From Flavobacterium sp. (GTDB lineage: Bacteria; Bacteroidota; Bacteroidia; Flavobacteriales; Flavobacteriaceae), in assembly GCA_016718345.1 (NCBI GenBank), contig JADKDN010000003.1:62001-126000 (forward strand): a DNA stretch of 64,000 nucleotides. Direction: 5' to 3'. The notes beneath the pieces were generated by a model. That model ran no database searches. It saw nothing but the letters and a program-made list of their open reading frames with translations, and had not been told where the DNA came from. Within the stretch, counting starts at the first letter, position 1. Each line of letters begins with the position of its first letter. The position numbers and the translations under genes are program-made. Shown in pieces: positions 49,034 through 58,309 of the stretch.

Positions 49034-50196
49034 ATGAGTAGAATATTAATTATAGAAGACGAAGCAGCCATTCGAAGAGTATTGACAAAAATACTTTCAG
49101 AAGAAAGCGAAACATATAGTGTAGAAGATGTTGAAGATGGAATTCAAGGTCTTGAAAGAATAAAAAACAATGATTACGATCTTGTTTTATGTGACATTAA
49201 AATGCCCAAAATGGATGGTGTCGAATTACTTGAAGCTGTCAAAAAAATAAAGCCTGAGATTCCTATGGTTATGATATCGGGTCATGGAGATATGGAAACT
49301 GCTATCCAGACGATGCGCCTTGGTGCTTTTGATTATATTTCGAAACCGCCAGATTTGAATAGACTTTTGAATACAGTGCGAAATGCTTTAGACAAAAAAC
49401 AATTGGTGGTCGAGAATAAAATTCTAAAGAAAAAAGTCAGTAAAAATTATGAGATCATTGGTGAAAGTGAGGCTATTAATCACATTAAATTGATGATTGA
49501 AAAAGTGGCTAAAACAGAAGCAAGAGTTTTAATCACTAGGTAAATGGAACTGGGAAAGAATTAGTAGCACATCAATTACATGAGAAAAGTGAAAGAGCCG
49601 ATGCTCCTTTAATCGAAGTGAATTGTGCAGCCATCCCAAGTGAGTTGATAGAAAGTGAATTGTTTGGACATGTGAAAGGAGCTTTTACATCAGCGGTTAA
49701 AGATAGAGCAGGAAAATTTGAAGCCGCTGATGGAGGCACAATTTTTCTCGATGAAATTGGCGATATGAGTCTTTCGGCTCAAGCTAAAGTATTAAGAGCC
49801 TTACAAGAAAATATTGTAACTAGGGTAGGAGCTGATAAGGATATTAAAGTAAATGTTCGTGTAGTCGCAGCAACCAACAAAGACCTGAAAAAAGAAATTG
49901 ATGAAGGTCGTTTTCGAGAAGATTTATACCATCGATTGGCTGTAATATTAATTAAGGTTCCAGCTTTGAATGACCGAAGAGATGATATTCCTTTGTTGAT
50001 TGAACATTTTACAGAAAAGATTTCTTCAGAGCAAGGAATTGTTCCTAAAGTATTTTCAAATCAAGCAATAAAATTATTGCAAGAATACGATTGGACAGGT
50101 AATATTCGGGAGTTACGAAATGTTGTCGAGCGTTTAATCATTCTTGGCGGTAGTGAAATTTCAGAAACGGATGTGCAATTGTTTGCTTCTAAATAA
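49034..50196 (+). CDS. Sigma-54-dependent response regulator without Fis HTH (frameshifted)
   Basis: Receiver domain first (ILIIEDEAAIRRVL; phospho-Asp in LVLCDIKMPKMDG), then a sigma-54 AAA+ domain with NGTGKELVAHQLHE, ESELFGHVKGAFTSA (GAFTGA variant), GGTIFLDEIGDMS and WTGNIRELRNVVERL. The frame breaks at 49540-49555 inside Walker A. It ends soon after the AAA+ domain, so the usual C-terminal Fis-type HTH is absent. It follows the ABC exporter by 15 bases. No histidine kinase nearby. Confidence 0.9.
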
Positions 50197-50283
50197 TTTA
50201 AAGATTTAATGATTGAAAAATTTAAAGATTACTACTCACAAATTTTTTTAATCATTTAATTTTTTAATCTTTCAATAGTATAA

Positions 50284-50922
50284 ATGAAACTAAAAAAAAT
50301 AAACGAGAAATTACAAAAAGCACTAATTGAAATCGGTCTAACTGAAGCCAATGTTTTGCAGCAGGAAACGTTTTCTACCTTAAAAAGTGGTGCCGATTGT
50401 ATTATTATTGCTCCAAAAGGTGCTGGTAAATCTACTACAATTGTTATCAATGTTGTTCAGCAATTAGTAGCAGAAGGTGAAGAATCTCCACGAGCATTGA
50501 TTATAGTAGAAGATAAAACCAAAGTACTAGAAATGGAAACTTTGTTTGAAAATTTAGGTAGCGAAACGAACCTGAGAGTCTATGGCGTGCATGACAAAGG
50601 GGATTTAGAATACGATAAAAACTATATTTCAACAGGAATCGATGTTTTAATTGGAACTCCAAATCGACTGAACGAGATGTTTACTACAGCAGGTTACAAC
50701 GTCAATCGATTGAAAATGTTCATTATTGACGATGCTGATACTATATTAAAGTTACGGCATGATACCAAGATTATTCGTATTTCCAATAGTATTGCAAAAA
50801 CACAGCGTATTATTTTTTCAGAGCAACTTACAGAAAGAATAGAAGTTTTGGCAGATAAAATCATGGTCGAACCTTTTTTATTTGAGATTGAAGAAGAGGA
50901 AGATGATTTTGAAGAAGAATAA
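50284..50922 (+). CDS. Single-domain DEAD-box-like protein
   Basis: 212 residues containing only one RecA-like domain. Q-motif-like start (TEANVLQQETFSTL), Walker A APKGAGKSTTI, GTPNRLNEMF (motif Ib) and DDAD in place of DEAD (IDDADTIL), then SAT-like region and an acidic tail (FEIEEEEDDFEEE). The second RecA domain of a real helicase is missing, without sign of a break. Enzyme activity as a helicase is doubtful; an RNA-binding role is possible. Followed by DUF2007. Confidence 0.75.
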   Translation: MKLKKINEKLQKALIEIGLTEANVLQQETFSTLKSGADCIIIAPKGAGKSTTIVINVVQQLVAEGEESPRALIIVEDKTKVLEMETLFENLGSETNLRVYGVHDKGDLEYDKNYISTGIDVLIGTPNRLNEMFTTAGYNVNRLKMFIIDDADTILKLRHDTKIIRISNSIAKTQRIIFSEQLTERIEVLADKIMVEPFLFEIEEEEDDFEEE

Positions 50923-50966
50923 TCTGTCTGATTTATAACAACAAACTATAAACAACAAACAATAGA

Positions 50967-51182
50967 ATGGGTTTAATGAAAGTATTCTCCGGAAGTGAAA
51001 TTTTAGCACAAGCGCTACAACAAAAAATAGAAGCTATAGGTATAGAAGTTGTCATTAGAAATAACAACCAAACTAATGTTCTTCCAAGTCTTCAAAATAA
51101 AAAAGCCGTTGAGGTCTTTATACAAGAGACTGATTTCTCAAAAGCGAATCCCGTTATTGAGGAGTTTCGGTTGAGTATATAA
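50967..51182 (+). CDS. DUF2007 protein
   Basis: 71 residues: KVFSGSEILAQALQQKIEAIGIEVVIRNN, then KKAVEVFIQETDFSKANPVIEEF. DUF2007 is a small fold related to the signal-transducing protein class (ferredoxin-like). No enzymatic role known. It lies 44 bases after the helicase-like gene. Confidence 0.85.
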   Translation: MGLMKVFSGSEILAQALQQKIEAIGIEVVIRNNNQTNVLPSLQNKKAVEVFIQETDFSKANPVIEEFRLSI

Positions 51183-51197
51183 ATTAATCTTTTAAAT

Positions 51198-51338
51198 ATG
51201 AAAGTAGTCAACACCATAAGTGGTTATCCAGTGGATAAACAGGAATACATTAACATGGTTAAAGAAGCTGACGAACGAATTTCTTCAGGAAATTTTACAA
51301 CTATTGAAGATTTAGAAAAAGAAATAGAGAATTGGTAA
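51198..51338 (+). CDS. Lone 46-residue antitoxin-like protein
   Basis: Starts MKVVNTISGYPVDKQEYINM and ends IEDLEKEIENW. The acidic, helical second half with EADERISSGNFTTIEDLEKE resembles the C-terminus of ParD/RelB-class antitoxins. No matching RelE/ParE toxin follows; instead a perfect inverted repeat and hicA come next. May be a remnant of a toxin-antitoxin pair. Starts 15 bases after DUF2007. Confidence 0.5.
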   Translation: MKVVNTISGYPVDKQEYINMVKEADERISSGNFTTIEDLEKEIENW

Positions 51339-51348
51339 CAAAATCAGA

Positions 51349-51379
51349 AAATATGCAACTAATTTTTAGTTGCATATTT
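51349..51379. repeat. Perfect 14-base inverted repeat upstream of hicA
   Basis: AAATATGCAACTAA (51349-51362) and TTAGTTGCATATTT (51366-51379) with loop TTT. No mismatches. It overlaps the -33 region of the hicA promoter, so it is a likely HicB operator; it lacks a following T run sufficient for a strong terminator. Confidence 0.75.
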
Positions 51380-51400
51380 AAAATAGAAATTGTATTTTTG
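51370..51400 (+). promoter_or_regulatory. hicAB promoter
   Basis: TTG at 51370-51372, 20-base spacer, TATTTTTG at 51393-51400. The ATG of hicA starts two bases later, so a transcript from here would be leaderless or start internally. Confidence 0.5.
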
Positions 51401-51401
51401 T

Positions 51402-51644
51402 ATGAGTAAATTCGAAAAACTAGTTGAAAAATTAAAATCCAAGCCTAAAGATTTTACTTGGGATGAGATGGTGAAAGTTTTGAAACATTATGGTTACAAA
51501 CAAACTGCTCAAGGAAAGACTGGAGGTTCAAGACGAAAATTTATCAATGAAAATAAGCAAATAATAAGTTTGCACGAGCCACATCCTCAAAAAGTGTTGA
51601 AAGGATATCAACTGGATTTGATTATAGAACATCTAAATTTATAA
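51402..51644 (+). CDS. hicA: HicA family toxin
   Basis: 80 residues from the ATG at 51402. MSKFEKLVEKLKSKPKDFTWDEM, GSRRKFINENKQIISLHEPHP and VLKGYQLDLIIEHL match HicA mRNA interferases, with the active-site His in LHEPHP. The earlier in-frame TTG at 51390 is not used, since the -7 box lies across it. HicB follows two bases later. Confidence 0.9.
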   Translation: MSKFEKLVEKLKSKPKDFTWDEMVKVLKHYGYKQTAQGKTGGSRRKFINENKQIISLHEPHPQKVLKGYQLDLIIEHLNL

Positions 51645-51646
51645 AG

Positions 51647-51996
51647 ATGAAAAATTATTTAGAATACAAAGGATATTTAGGAACAGTAGAATTTTCTGCT
51701 GATGATAAAGTTTTTTTTGGAAAAATTCGCGGAATAAATGATTTGATAACTTTTGAAGGCACTACTGTTGAAGAGCTTTCTACTGCTTTTGAAGAAGCGG
51801 TTACAGATTATTTAGAAACCTGTAAAGAGTTGAATAAGGCCCAGACAAGGTATTTAAAGGCTCTTTCAATGTAAGAATTTCCCAAGAATTACACAAAAAA
51901 ACAGCACTCTTAGCAACTAAAAAAGGGTTAAATTTGAATGAAGTTATAAAAGAAGCGCTCTCTTATATAGTTTCACATGAAGAAGTTTTGGGTTAA
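51647..51996 (+). CDS. hicB: HicB family antitoxin (frameshifted)
   Basis: The N-terminal half has YLEYKGYLGTVEFSADDKVFFGKIRGINDLITFEG, the RNase-H-like HicB fold. A break near 51835-51845 (GGCCCAGAC) separates the C-terminal ribbon-helix-helix part APDKVFKGSFNVRIS and QELHKKTALLATKKGLN, ending SHEEVLG at 51996. About 116 residues restored. Binds HicA and probably the palindrome upstream. Confidence 0.88.
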
Positions 51997-52010
51997 TGCC
52001 AACTACCTAT

Positions 52011-54702
52011 TTATATTATTATTTTATTAATTTTTGGTGCAGTAGGATTTCCTTTACCACTTATATTATTTATGGCATCAATCATTTTGTTAAATTGAAG
52101 AATATAATCTCTTATTTCCAATGGCGTTTTTACTTCTGGTGAAGGTTCATGAATTGTTGCATCACTTGACATTTTATGATGCACTTCCATCAAGGCATCA
52201 TAATCGTTTTCTTCAATATCTTTTTTATATTTCTCCAATGAGGTATTAAATCACTTTTTTATAACTTTCTTTTATATCCTCATACTTTTTTTCAAAAAAT
52301 TATTTATTGTTGTTCTTATTTCTTATCAGCTTCTGAAATATTACCAGCTTCAAGTTTTTCTAATTATTTCAATTCTTGTCACTTATGATTGAAGAAATCA
52401 CATGTTTTCAATTAGTCCTGGTTTTACCGAGCTACTTATTTTGTAATAACTGGAGCATTTGAATGTGTCATTTTTAGATGAGTCAAAGCCTTTACAATGA
52501 TTTACTTCTGTTTGATTTTCACATATTTTACATTTAGGGTTATAAATAAATCCTCCTCCTAAAGTATGTTGAAGTAATCTATGATAAAATTCTTGGTTAT
52601 GAGTAAACACTATTACTTGATAATCTTTTGTCAATCCAGCTATTTTCTCAACAACCTTCTCAATATTGTTATGGTCTAAGCTCGTAATTGGGTCATCAAA
52701 AACGAGAATATTGCTATTGTCATATTTCAATTCTGTTAACCAATCACATAAGGAATATATCTTTGCTTCTCCTTCACTAAGAATTGAATTAATTGCGAAA
52801 CTATCACCTCCACTTTTAATACTAACATCAATCATACTTTTACCACCCGGGTTTGAAAGTTCTATTGATTTTATCGTGTTTAGAAAGCTCAAAAAACTTT
52901 AAATTTTCATCAAATGTTTGTAGATAATCAGTTTGTATTAATCGTTCTTCAACTCTGCCTTTCTCTCTAGAAATTTTAGTTTTATAATTTGTAAACAAAG
53001 AACTTTGTGCTCTGTATTCAATAACTTTTTCTAAATTTTCTAATGCTTTTTTTAATAATTCTTTTTGATTAAAACAAAACTCTAAATCCAACAACTCATT
53101 CAATTCTTTTAATGATTTTGATTTTGTTTCCTCTATCAACTCCAAGTCTTTTTGAGTTTTAGTTAATTCTGAATTTAAATTATTTTTTTCAGAATTAACA
53201 ATAAATAATAACAATTCCGTGAACTCAATTTCAAGTTTATAATCATAAATTATGTTAAAACCATTAAGTTCATCTATCAAAGTAGTTATAATTAAATTAT
53301 TCAAAACAGTATTATGAACTTTATTAATATCAATTAATAGTTTTTTAGAAAATGAGTATAGTTCTCCAACACTTTCATATTTGTATTCAAAATATTCAAA
53401 ACTTAGTTGTTCAATTTTTGATTTAAAAAACTCTATCTGTTGTGTTAAATTTTCAATTTCAGTATTTACCTCATTCCAACTAAGAATGACTCTTGAATTA
53501 ATTTTAAATTTTCTTTTGGTAATGTTTGATTACAATAAAAACATTTATCGACGTCATTAGGATAATCAACATGATTAAATGCTAGTGCTGTTTCAGCTAC
53601 TTTTTTTATTAATTCAATAAACTTTTCACTATTCTCATTAGGATTAAAGACCAACTGATATTGCTCATATTTTGAAAAATCTAAACTTACTTTTAAAGTT
53701 TTTAAACGAGATATTTTCCTTATTATCATCAATTGATCCAAACTTTTATTTTCACAAAAAGATGATTTTAGTCAAACTAATATTTTTAGACTTTAGCAAA
53801 TCAATTTTTGTGGTATAATCAGTAACTGATGTAGTAGATTTTTTTTGCAAATCCTTTTTTAACTCTTCATGATTTTCATCTAAATCTAATTTGATGAGTT
53901 CTTTTAGTTTATTAATTATAAAATCAGAATTATTCTGATTAGTATTTAAATATTGGTAAATAGAATATGGTTCTTTTGAGATTAATCCATTTAAAATCGT
54001 AATTCTATCTTGCTGAAATATATTTGAAAGTGTTTGAATTTCCGAGTTTGTCTTTGCCTCAACTTGAGTAACTCCTTCTCTAAGAACATCAAAATATCCC
54101 AATTTATATCTATCAATACTCCAACCAGCTTCTTTTTTGGATAGAGAACTTTTCAATATATCACTATCACAAAATTTAATTCTTGAATCATTTTGAGTTC
54201 CCGCTATCCATTCAATCGTTTCAATATTGCTCGCATTAATATTTAACCCTTTTCTTTGAAACTTTAAATGCTCTTCTTTTTTTACAAAATCAAATTTAGC
54301 TTTTGTTTCATCTGTACTTGAACTATAAATATTTCTCTTAATATTTTGATTACTGAGGAAAGCATCTTTCATAGCTCTATAATAAGTTGATTTTCCACTA
54401 CCATTTTTTCCATAAATCAAGGTAAATAATGGACTAAATTCAATTTTTTTATTATCGTATAATCCGCCTATATTTTGATTTTCATAAATACTTAAAATAG
54501 TCTGTTCAACTACAGGGTTATTAGAATCAAAACTCAATATTTCAATATCTTCTAATTCAGTTTCTGAAAGTATTTTATCAAAAGCCGTTTGAATATCTTC
54601 AAGTTCAAGTTTACCATTTTGGCAAACTTTGTTTTTAAGTTGAGTAATCCATTCTTTTTTATCAAATGATAATCTTGATAAATCATTTATTGCATTTGTC
54701 AT
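52011..54702 (-). pseudogene. Decayed AAA_13-type ATPase (RloC/PrrC-like), many frame breaks
   Basis: ABC-type ATPase with coiled coil. Walker A IYGKNGSGKSTYYRAM, D-loop-type ending ILVFDDPITSLDHNNIEKV and IVFTHNQEFYHRLLQ, and Q-loop near LSEGEAKIYSLCDW match AAA_13 proteins such as the anticodon nuclease partners. A CFYC pair in the middle (about 53545-53560) and CKICENQTEVNHC near 52500-52545 are unusual. Breaks near 53755, 53466 and 52840-52905 are single; the region 52240-52400 has several stops in all frames although coding-like runs persist (ELKKLEKLEAGNISEADKK). It looks decayed at the 3' end. About 890 codons originally. Confidence 0.6.
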
Positions 54703-54787
54703 CTAGTAAAATTTTCTATATCAAATTTACTGATTTTAAATTTTATCTATGTTCTTTAAAATTAAATTCCAAATCCCTCAATTAATC

Positions 54788-54795
54788 TATATTTG
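54788..54795 (+). promoter_or_regulatory. Candidate -7 box (TATATTTG) for ABC-F gene
   Basis: TATATTTG fits TAnnTTTG, 58 bases before the ATG at 54854. No -33 element was found. Confidence 0.35.
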
Positions 54796-54853
54796 CACCT
54801 TTAAAAAATTCAACAATTTGAAGTTGCTAACTTCTAATCTATAATTTCAACAA

Positions 54854-56488
54854 ATGATCACAGTCAACGATATCTCCGTGCAATTTGGCGGAACTACTTT
54901 ATTTAGCGATGTTTCTTTTGCCATTAATGAAAATGACAAAATAGCCTTGATGGGTAAAAACGGCGCAGGAAAATCCACTCTTTTAAAAATTATTGCTGGC
55001 GAAGCCAAACCCTCCACAGGAAATATTTCCGCTCCAAAAGAAGCCGTGATAGCCTACTTGCCTCAACATTTATTGACCAAAGATGGTTCAACAGTAATGG
55101 AAGAAACATCTAAAGCTTTTGGTGAAATCTTTAAAATGAAGGATGAGATTGATGAAATCAACGAACAATTAACCATCCGCACCGATTATGAGAGCGATAA
55201 CTATATGAAATTGATTGAGCGTGTTTCTGACCTTAGCGAGAAATATTATGCTATTGAGGAAGTTAATTATGAAGCTGAGGTTGAAAAAATACTAACAGGT
55301 TTAGGTTTCGAAAGAGAAGATTTTACAAGACAAACTTCGGAGTTTTCAGGTGGTTGGAGAATGCGAATAGAGTTGGCTAAAATTTTATTAAAAAAACCAG
55401 ATTTGATTCTTTTGGATGAGCCAACCAATCACATGGATATTGAAAGTATTCAGTGGTTAGAGGATTTTTTGATTAATTCTGCGAAAGCGGTTGTCGTTAT
55501 TTCTCACGATAGAGCTTTTGTCGATAACATCACAAACCGAACTATTGAAGTTACAATGGGAAGAATTTATGATTACAAAGCCAAATATACCCACTACTTA
55601 GAATTAAGAAAAGATAGGCGAGTGCACCAGCAAAAGGCTTATGATGAGCAACAAAAAATGATTGCTGAAAATATGGAATTCATAGAGCGATTCAAGGGAA
55701 CCTATTCCAAAACCTTACAAGTACAATCAAGAGTTAAGATGCTTGAGAAGCTTGTACCTGTCGAAATTGATGAGATTGATACTTCTGCTTTGCGTTTGAA
55801 GTTTCCTCCTTCGGTTCGTTCAGGACAGTATCCAGTTGTGGTGAAGGATTTAGCGAAATCGTATGGAGATCACATTGTTTTTAAAGATGCTAATATTGTT
55901 ATCGAACGTGGACAAAAAGTAGCATTTGTTGGAAAAAATGGTGAAGGAAAATCGACCATGATTAAAGCCATTATGAAAGAAATTGCCATTGATAGCGGAA
56001 GTGTTGAGATTGGTCACAATGCTCAAATTGGTTATTTTGCTCAAAATCAGGCCTCCCTTTTGGATGAAAATGCCACGATATTTGAGACCATAGACAGCAT
56101 TGCTGTGGGCGAAATTAGAACACAGATAAAAAATATTTTAGGAGCATTTATGTTCCAAGGGGATGATATTACCAAGAAAGTGAAAGTGCTTTCTGGTGGC
56201 GAAAAAACACGTCTAGCAATGATTAAATTGTTATTAGAGCCGGTTAATTTGTTAATTCTCGATGAGCCCTCCAACCATTTAGATATGAAAACCAAAGATA
56301 TTATCAAAGATGCCCTACGCGATTTTGATGGAACTTTAATCTTAGTTTCTCACGATAGAGATTTTCTAGATGGTTTAGCAACCAAAGTTTTTGAGTTTGG
56401 GAACAAACGAGTAAAAGAACATTTTGAGGATATTGCAGGTTTCCTAGCTCACAAAAAGATGGAAAATTTAAGAGAGATAGAAAAGTAA
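54854..56488 (+). CDS. ABC-F family ribosome-associated ATPase
   Basis: 544 residues, intact. Two ABC domains: Walker A GKNGAGKST (about 35) and GKNGEGKST (about 360), signatures FSGGWRMR and LSGGEKTR, Walker B LDEPTNHMDIES and LDEPSNHLDMKT, with an inter-domain linker of about 80 residues. Such proteins act on the ribosome in translation control or resistance to antibiotics. Whether this is an Uup/EttA-like or a resistance member is not clear. Ends exactly at the base next to the stop of the convergent gene. Confidence 0.9.
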   Translation: MITVNDISVQFGGTTLFSDVSFAINENDKIALMGKNGAGKSTLLKIIAGEAKPSTGNISAPKEAVIAYLPQHLLTKDGSTVMEETSKAFGEIFKMKDEIDEINEQLTIRTDYESDNYMKLIERVSDLSEKYYAIEEVNYEAEVEKILTGLGFEREDFTRQTSEFSGGWRMRIELAKILLKKPDLILLDEPTNHMDIESIQWLEDFLINSAKAVVVISHDRAFVDNITNRTIEVTMGRIYDYKAKYTHYLELRKDRRVHQQKAYDEQQKMIAENMEFIERFKGTYSKTLQVQSRVKMLEKLVPVEIDEIDTSALRLKFPPSVRSGQYPVVVKDLAKSYGDHIVFKDANIVIERGQKVAFVGKNGEGKSTMIKAIMKEIAIDSGSVEIGHNAQIGYFAQNQASLLDENATIFETIDSIAVGEIRTQIKNILGAFMFQGDDITKKVKVLSGGEKTRLAMIKLLLEPVNLLILDEPSNHLDMKTKDIIKDALRDFDGTLILVSHDRDFLDGLATKVFEFGNKRVKEHFEDIAGFLAHKKMENLREIEK

Positions 56489-57313
56489 TTACAACTCGAT
56501 GTTGAGTTTATAAATTGTCGATACCAATTCATCAGTATCGTTATCTTCACAAAGCAGCAATTCGATATGGGTTGCTGTTTTTTTGTATAATGTCAATCCT
56601 TCAAATTTGTGTTTTTGGCTAATTTGAAAACAATGCTGTAACGTCATGGTTTTTAAATCAATAGTTCCAATACTACTCCCTAAAATCTCTCCATCACCAT
56701 AGGTTGAATTTGTGTCTTCGGCCGTAGCCAAAAAATAAATGGTGTCTTCCACTAAAATAGTATCTGTAAATGTGGTTGAAACGGTATTGATTCTTGGTAA
56801 ATCAAAAGTCACAAATGTATATTTTGGTTTTTCAGTACTGTTTTTGGAAAAGAAAATCCCGTTTTTGCCTTGCGCTCCATTTCCACGTTGAAAGTAGTAC
56901 ACCGTCTCATTAGTGATGATACATCCTTCAATATTTAACTCAGAATCTTTAATGGAATGTTCGGATTTGATTTGAGAATAAATAGCAGCAAGGCTTTGAA
57001 CTGTTACTTCATTTGATTTCAAATCGAAAACAATCATGGAGTTTCTAGTTGCAGTTGAACCAGAACCTAGAAGTAGTAATTTTTCATCTTTTAGTGTAAT
57101 AGATTCAAAATCAGGCTTGTCTTTTTTTACGATATTTTCCTGAGCATTTTCAACCAAAGCTATCTTGTTCAGTTTTTCAGCTGCAATATCATATTCATAT
57201 AGATAACTACTGCTGTCTGATATTATATAGAGTTTGTTATCGTTAAAAACCAATCCTGAAGCTGCACTAATTCCTTCTATATTGAAGAGTGGTAAAAGTT
57301 CAAATTTTTCCAT
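56489..57313 (-). CDS. Beta-propeller-like protein (DUF6929-like)
   Basis: 274 residues of regular beta repeats (SASGLVFNDNKLYIISDSSSYLYEY, GTIDLKTMTLQHCFQI, FEGLTLYKKTATHIELLLCED). No signal peptide. Resembles Bacteroidota putative propellers of DUF6929 type, which I know only by general form; treat the name as tentative. Its stop is adjacent to that of the ABC-F gene with no spacer. Intact. Confidence 0.65.
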   Translation of the reverse strand: MEKFELLPLFNIEGISAASGLVFNDNKLYIISDSSSYLYEYDIAAEKLNKIALVENAQENIVKKDKPDFESITLKDEKLLLLGSGSTATRNSMIVFDLKSNEVTVQSLAAIYSQIKSEHSIKDSELNIEGCIITNETVYYFQRGNGAQGKNGIFFSKNSTEKPKYTFVTFDLPRINTVSTTFTDTILVEDTIYFLATAEDTNSTYGDGEILGSSIGTIDLKTMTLQHCFQISQKHKFEGLTLYKKTATHIELLLCEDNDTDELVSTIYKLNIEL

Positions 57314-57340
57314 AAGTTTACAAATATAAATACTAAAAAA

Positions 57341-58216
57341 ATGGAAAGCCTACATCCCGATGATTTTAAAGTAACGACTGCAATTAATTTAGCTACAATT
57401 CCAACAAAATTGGATTTGGATACTAGCAAAGAGCAAGAAGCAATCGCTCTTGATAAGATTCAGCAGAAGTTAAGTAAGAAACAAGACGCTATGTATGCAC
57501 ACAATCGTCATGCTTTTCTTATCTGTTTGCAAGGAATGGATACGAGCGGAAAGGACAGTTTGATTCGAGAAGTTTTTAAAGAATTTAATCCACGTGGAGT
57601 AGTAGTGCATAGTTTTAAAACACCTAATTCAAGTGAATTAGAGCATGATTACTTATGGCGTCATTATTTGGCTTTACCTGAAAAAGGAAAATTTGCTGTT
57701 TTCAATCGTACGCATTATGAGAATGTTTTGGTCACTCGCGTGCATCCCGAATATATTCTATTTGAAAATCTACCAGGTATAGAAACTGTTGAAGACATTA
57801 CTCCACAGTTTTGGCAGAACAGAATGGAGCAAATTAACAATTTCGAAAAGCATATTGCTCAAAATGGGACTACGGTATTAAAATTTTATTTCCACATGAG
57901 CAAAGAGGAGCAACGCAAACGATTATTAAATCGACTAGAAACTCCAGAAGACAATTGGAAATTCTCGACAGGAGATTTGAAAGAACGGGAGCGTTGGGAT
58001 GATTATATGAACTATTACGAAGAAGCTATCAATAAGACTGCTACTTCTCACGCACCATGGTACATTATTCCTGCCGATGATAAAGGTGTGGCTCGCTACA
58101 TTGTAGCCAAAATTATTTGGGAAGAAATGCAAAAACTAACAGATATTTCCGAACCCGAACTCGACCCAAAGGTCAAAGCAAATATTGATTTGTATAAAGA
58201 GCAATTGAAAAAGTAG
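57341..58216 (+). CDS. ppk2: Polyphosphate kinase 2 family protein
   Basis: 291 residues. Walker-like LQGMDTSGKDSLIREV, FKTPNSSELEHDYLWRHY, the FNRTHYENVLVTRVH and KFYFHMSKEEQRKRLLNRL lid region are typical of PPK2. These enzymes phosphorylate NMP or NDP with polyphosphate. Subclass (I-III) not decidable by eye. Intact. Start overlaps nothing; 27 bases downstream of the divergent propeller gene start. Confidence 0.9.
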   Translation: MESLHPDDFKVTTAINLATIPTKLDLDTSKEQEAIALDKIQQKLSKKQDAMYAHNRHAFLICLQGMDTSGKDSLIREVFKEFNPRGVVVHSFKTPNSSELEHDYLWRHYLALPEKGKFAVFNRTHYENVLVTRVHPEYILFENLPGIETVEDITPQFWQNRMEQINNFEKHIAQNGTTVLKFYFHMSKEEQRKRLLNRLETPEDNWKFSTGDLKERERWDDYMNYYEEAINKTATSHAPWYIIPADDKGVARYIVAKIIWEEMQKLTDISEPELDPKVKANIDLYKEQLKK

Positions 58217-58273
58217 TTTAAAAATAAACAGTAAATTTTACCACTGATTTTGTTTTTACAATTGACATTGCCA

Positions 58274-58305
58274 TTGAATCGGTTATCTTTACCGATTTAA
58301 ATTTG
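58274..58305 (+). promoter_or_regulatory. Candidate MATE promoter
   Basis: TTG at 58274-58276, 21-base spacer, TAAATTTG at 58298-58305; the ATG of the MATE gene begins at 58310. An AATCGG..CCGATT inverted repeat (58277-58297) lies in the spacer. Confidence 0.4.
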
Positions 58306-58309
58306 CAAA

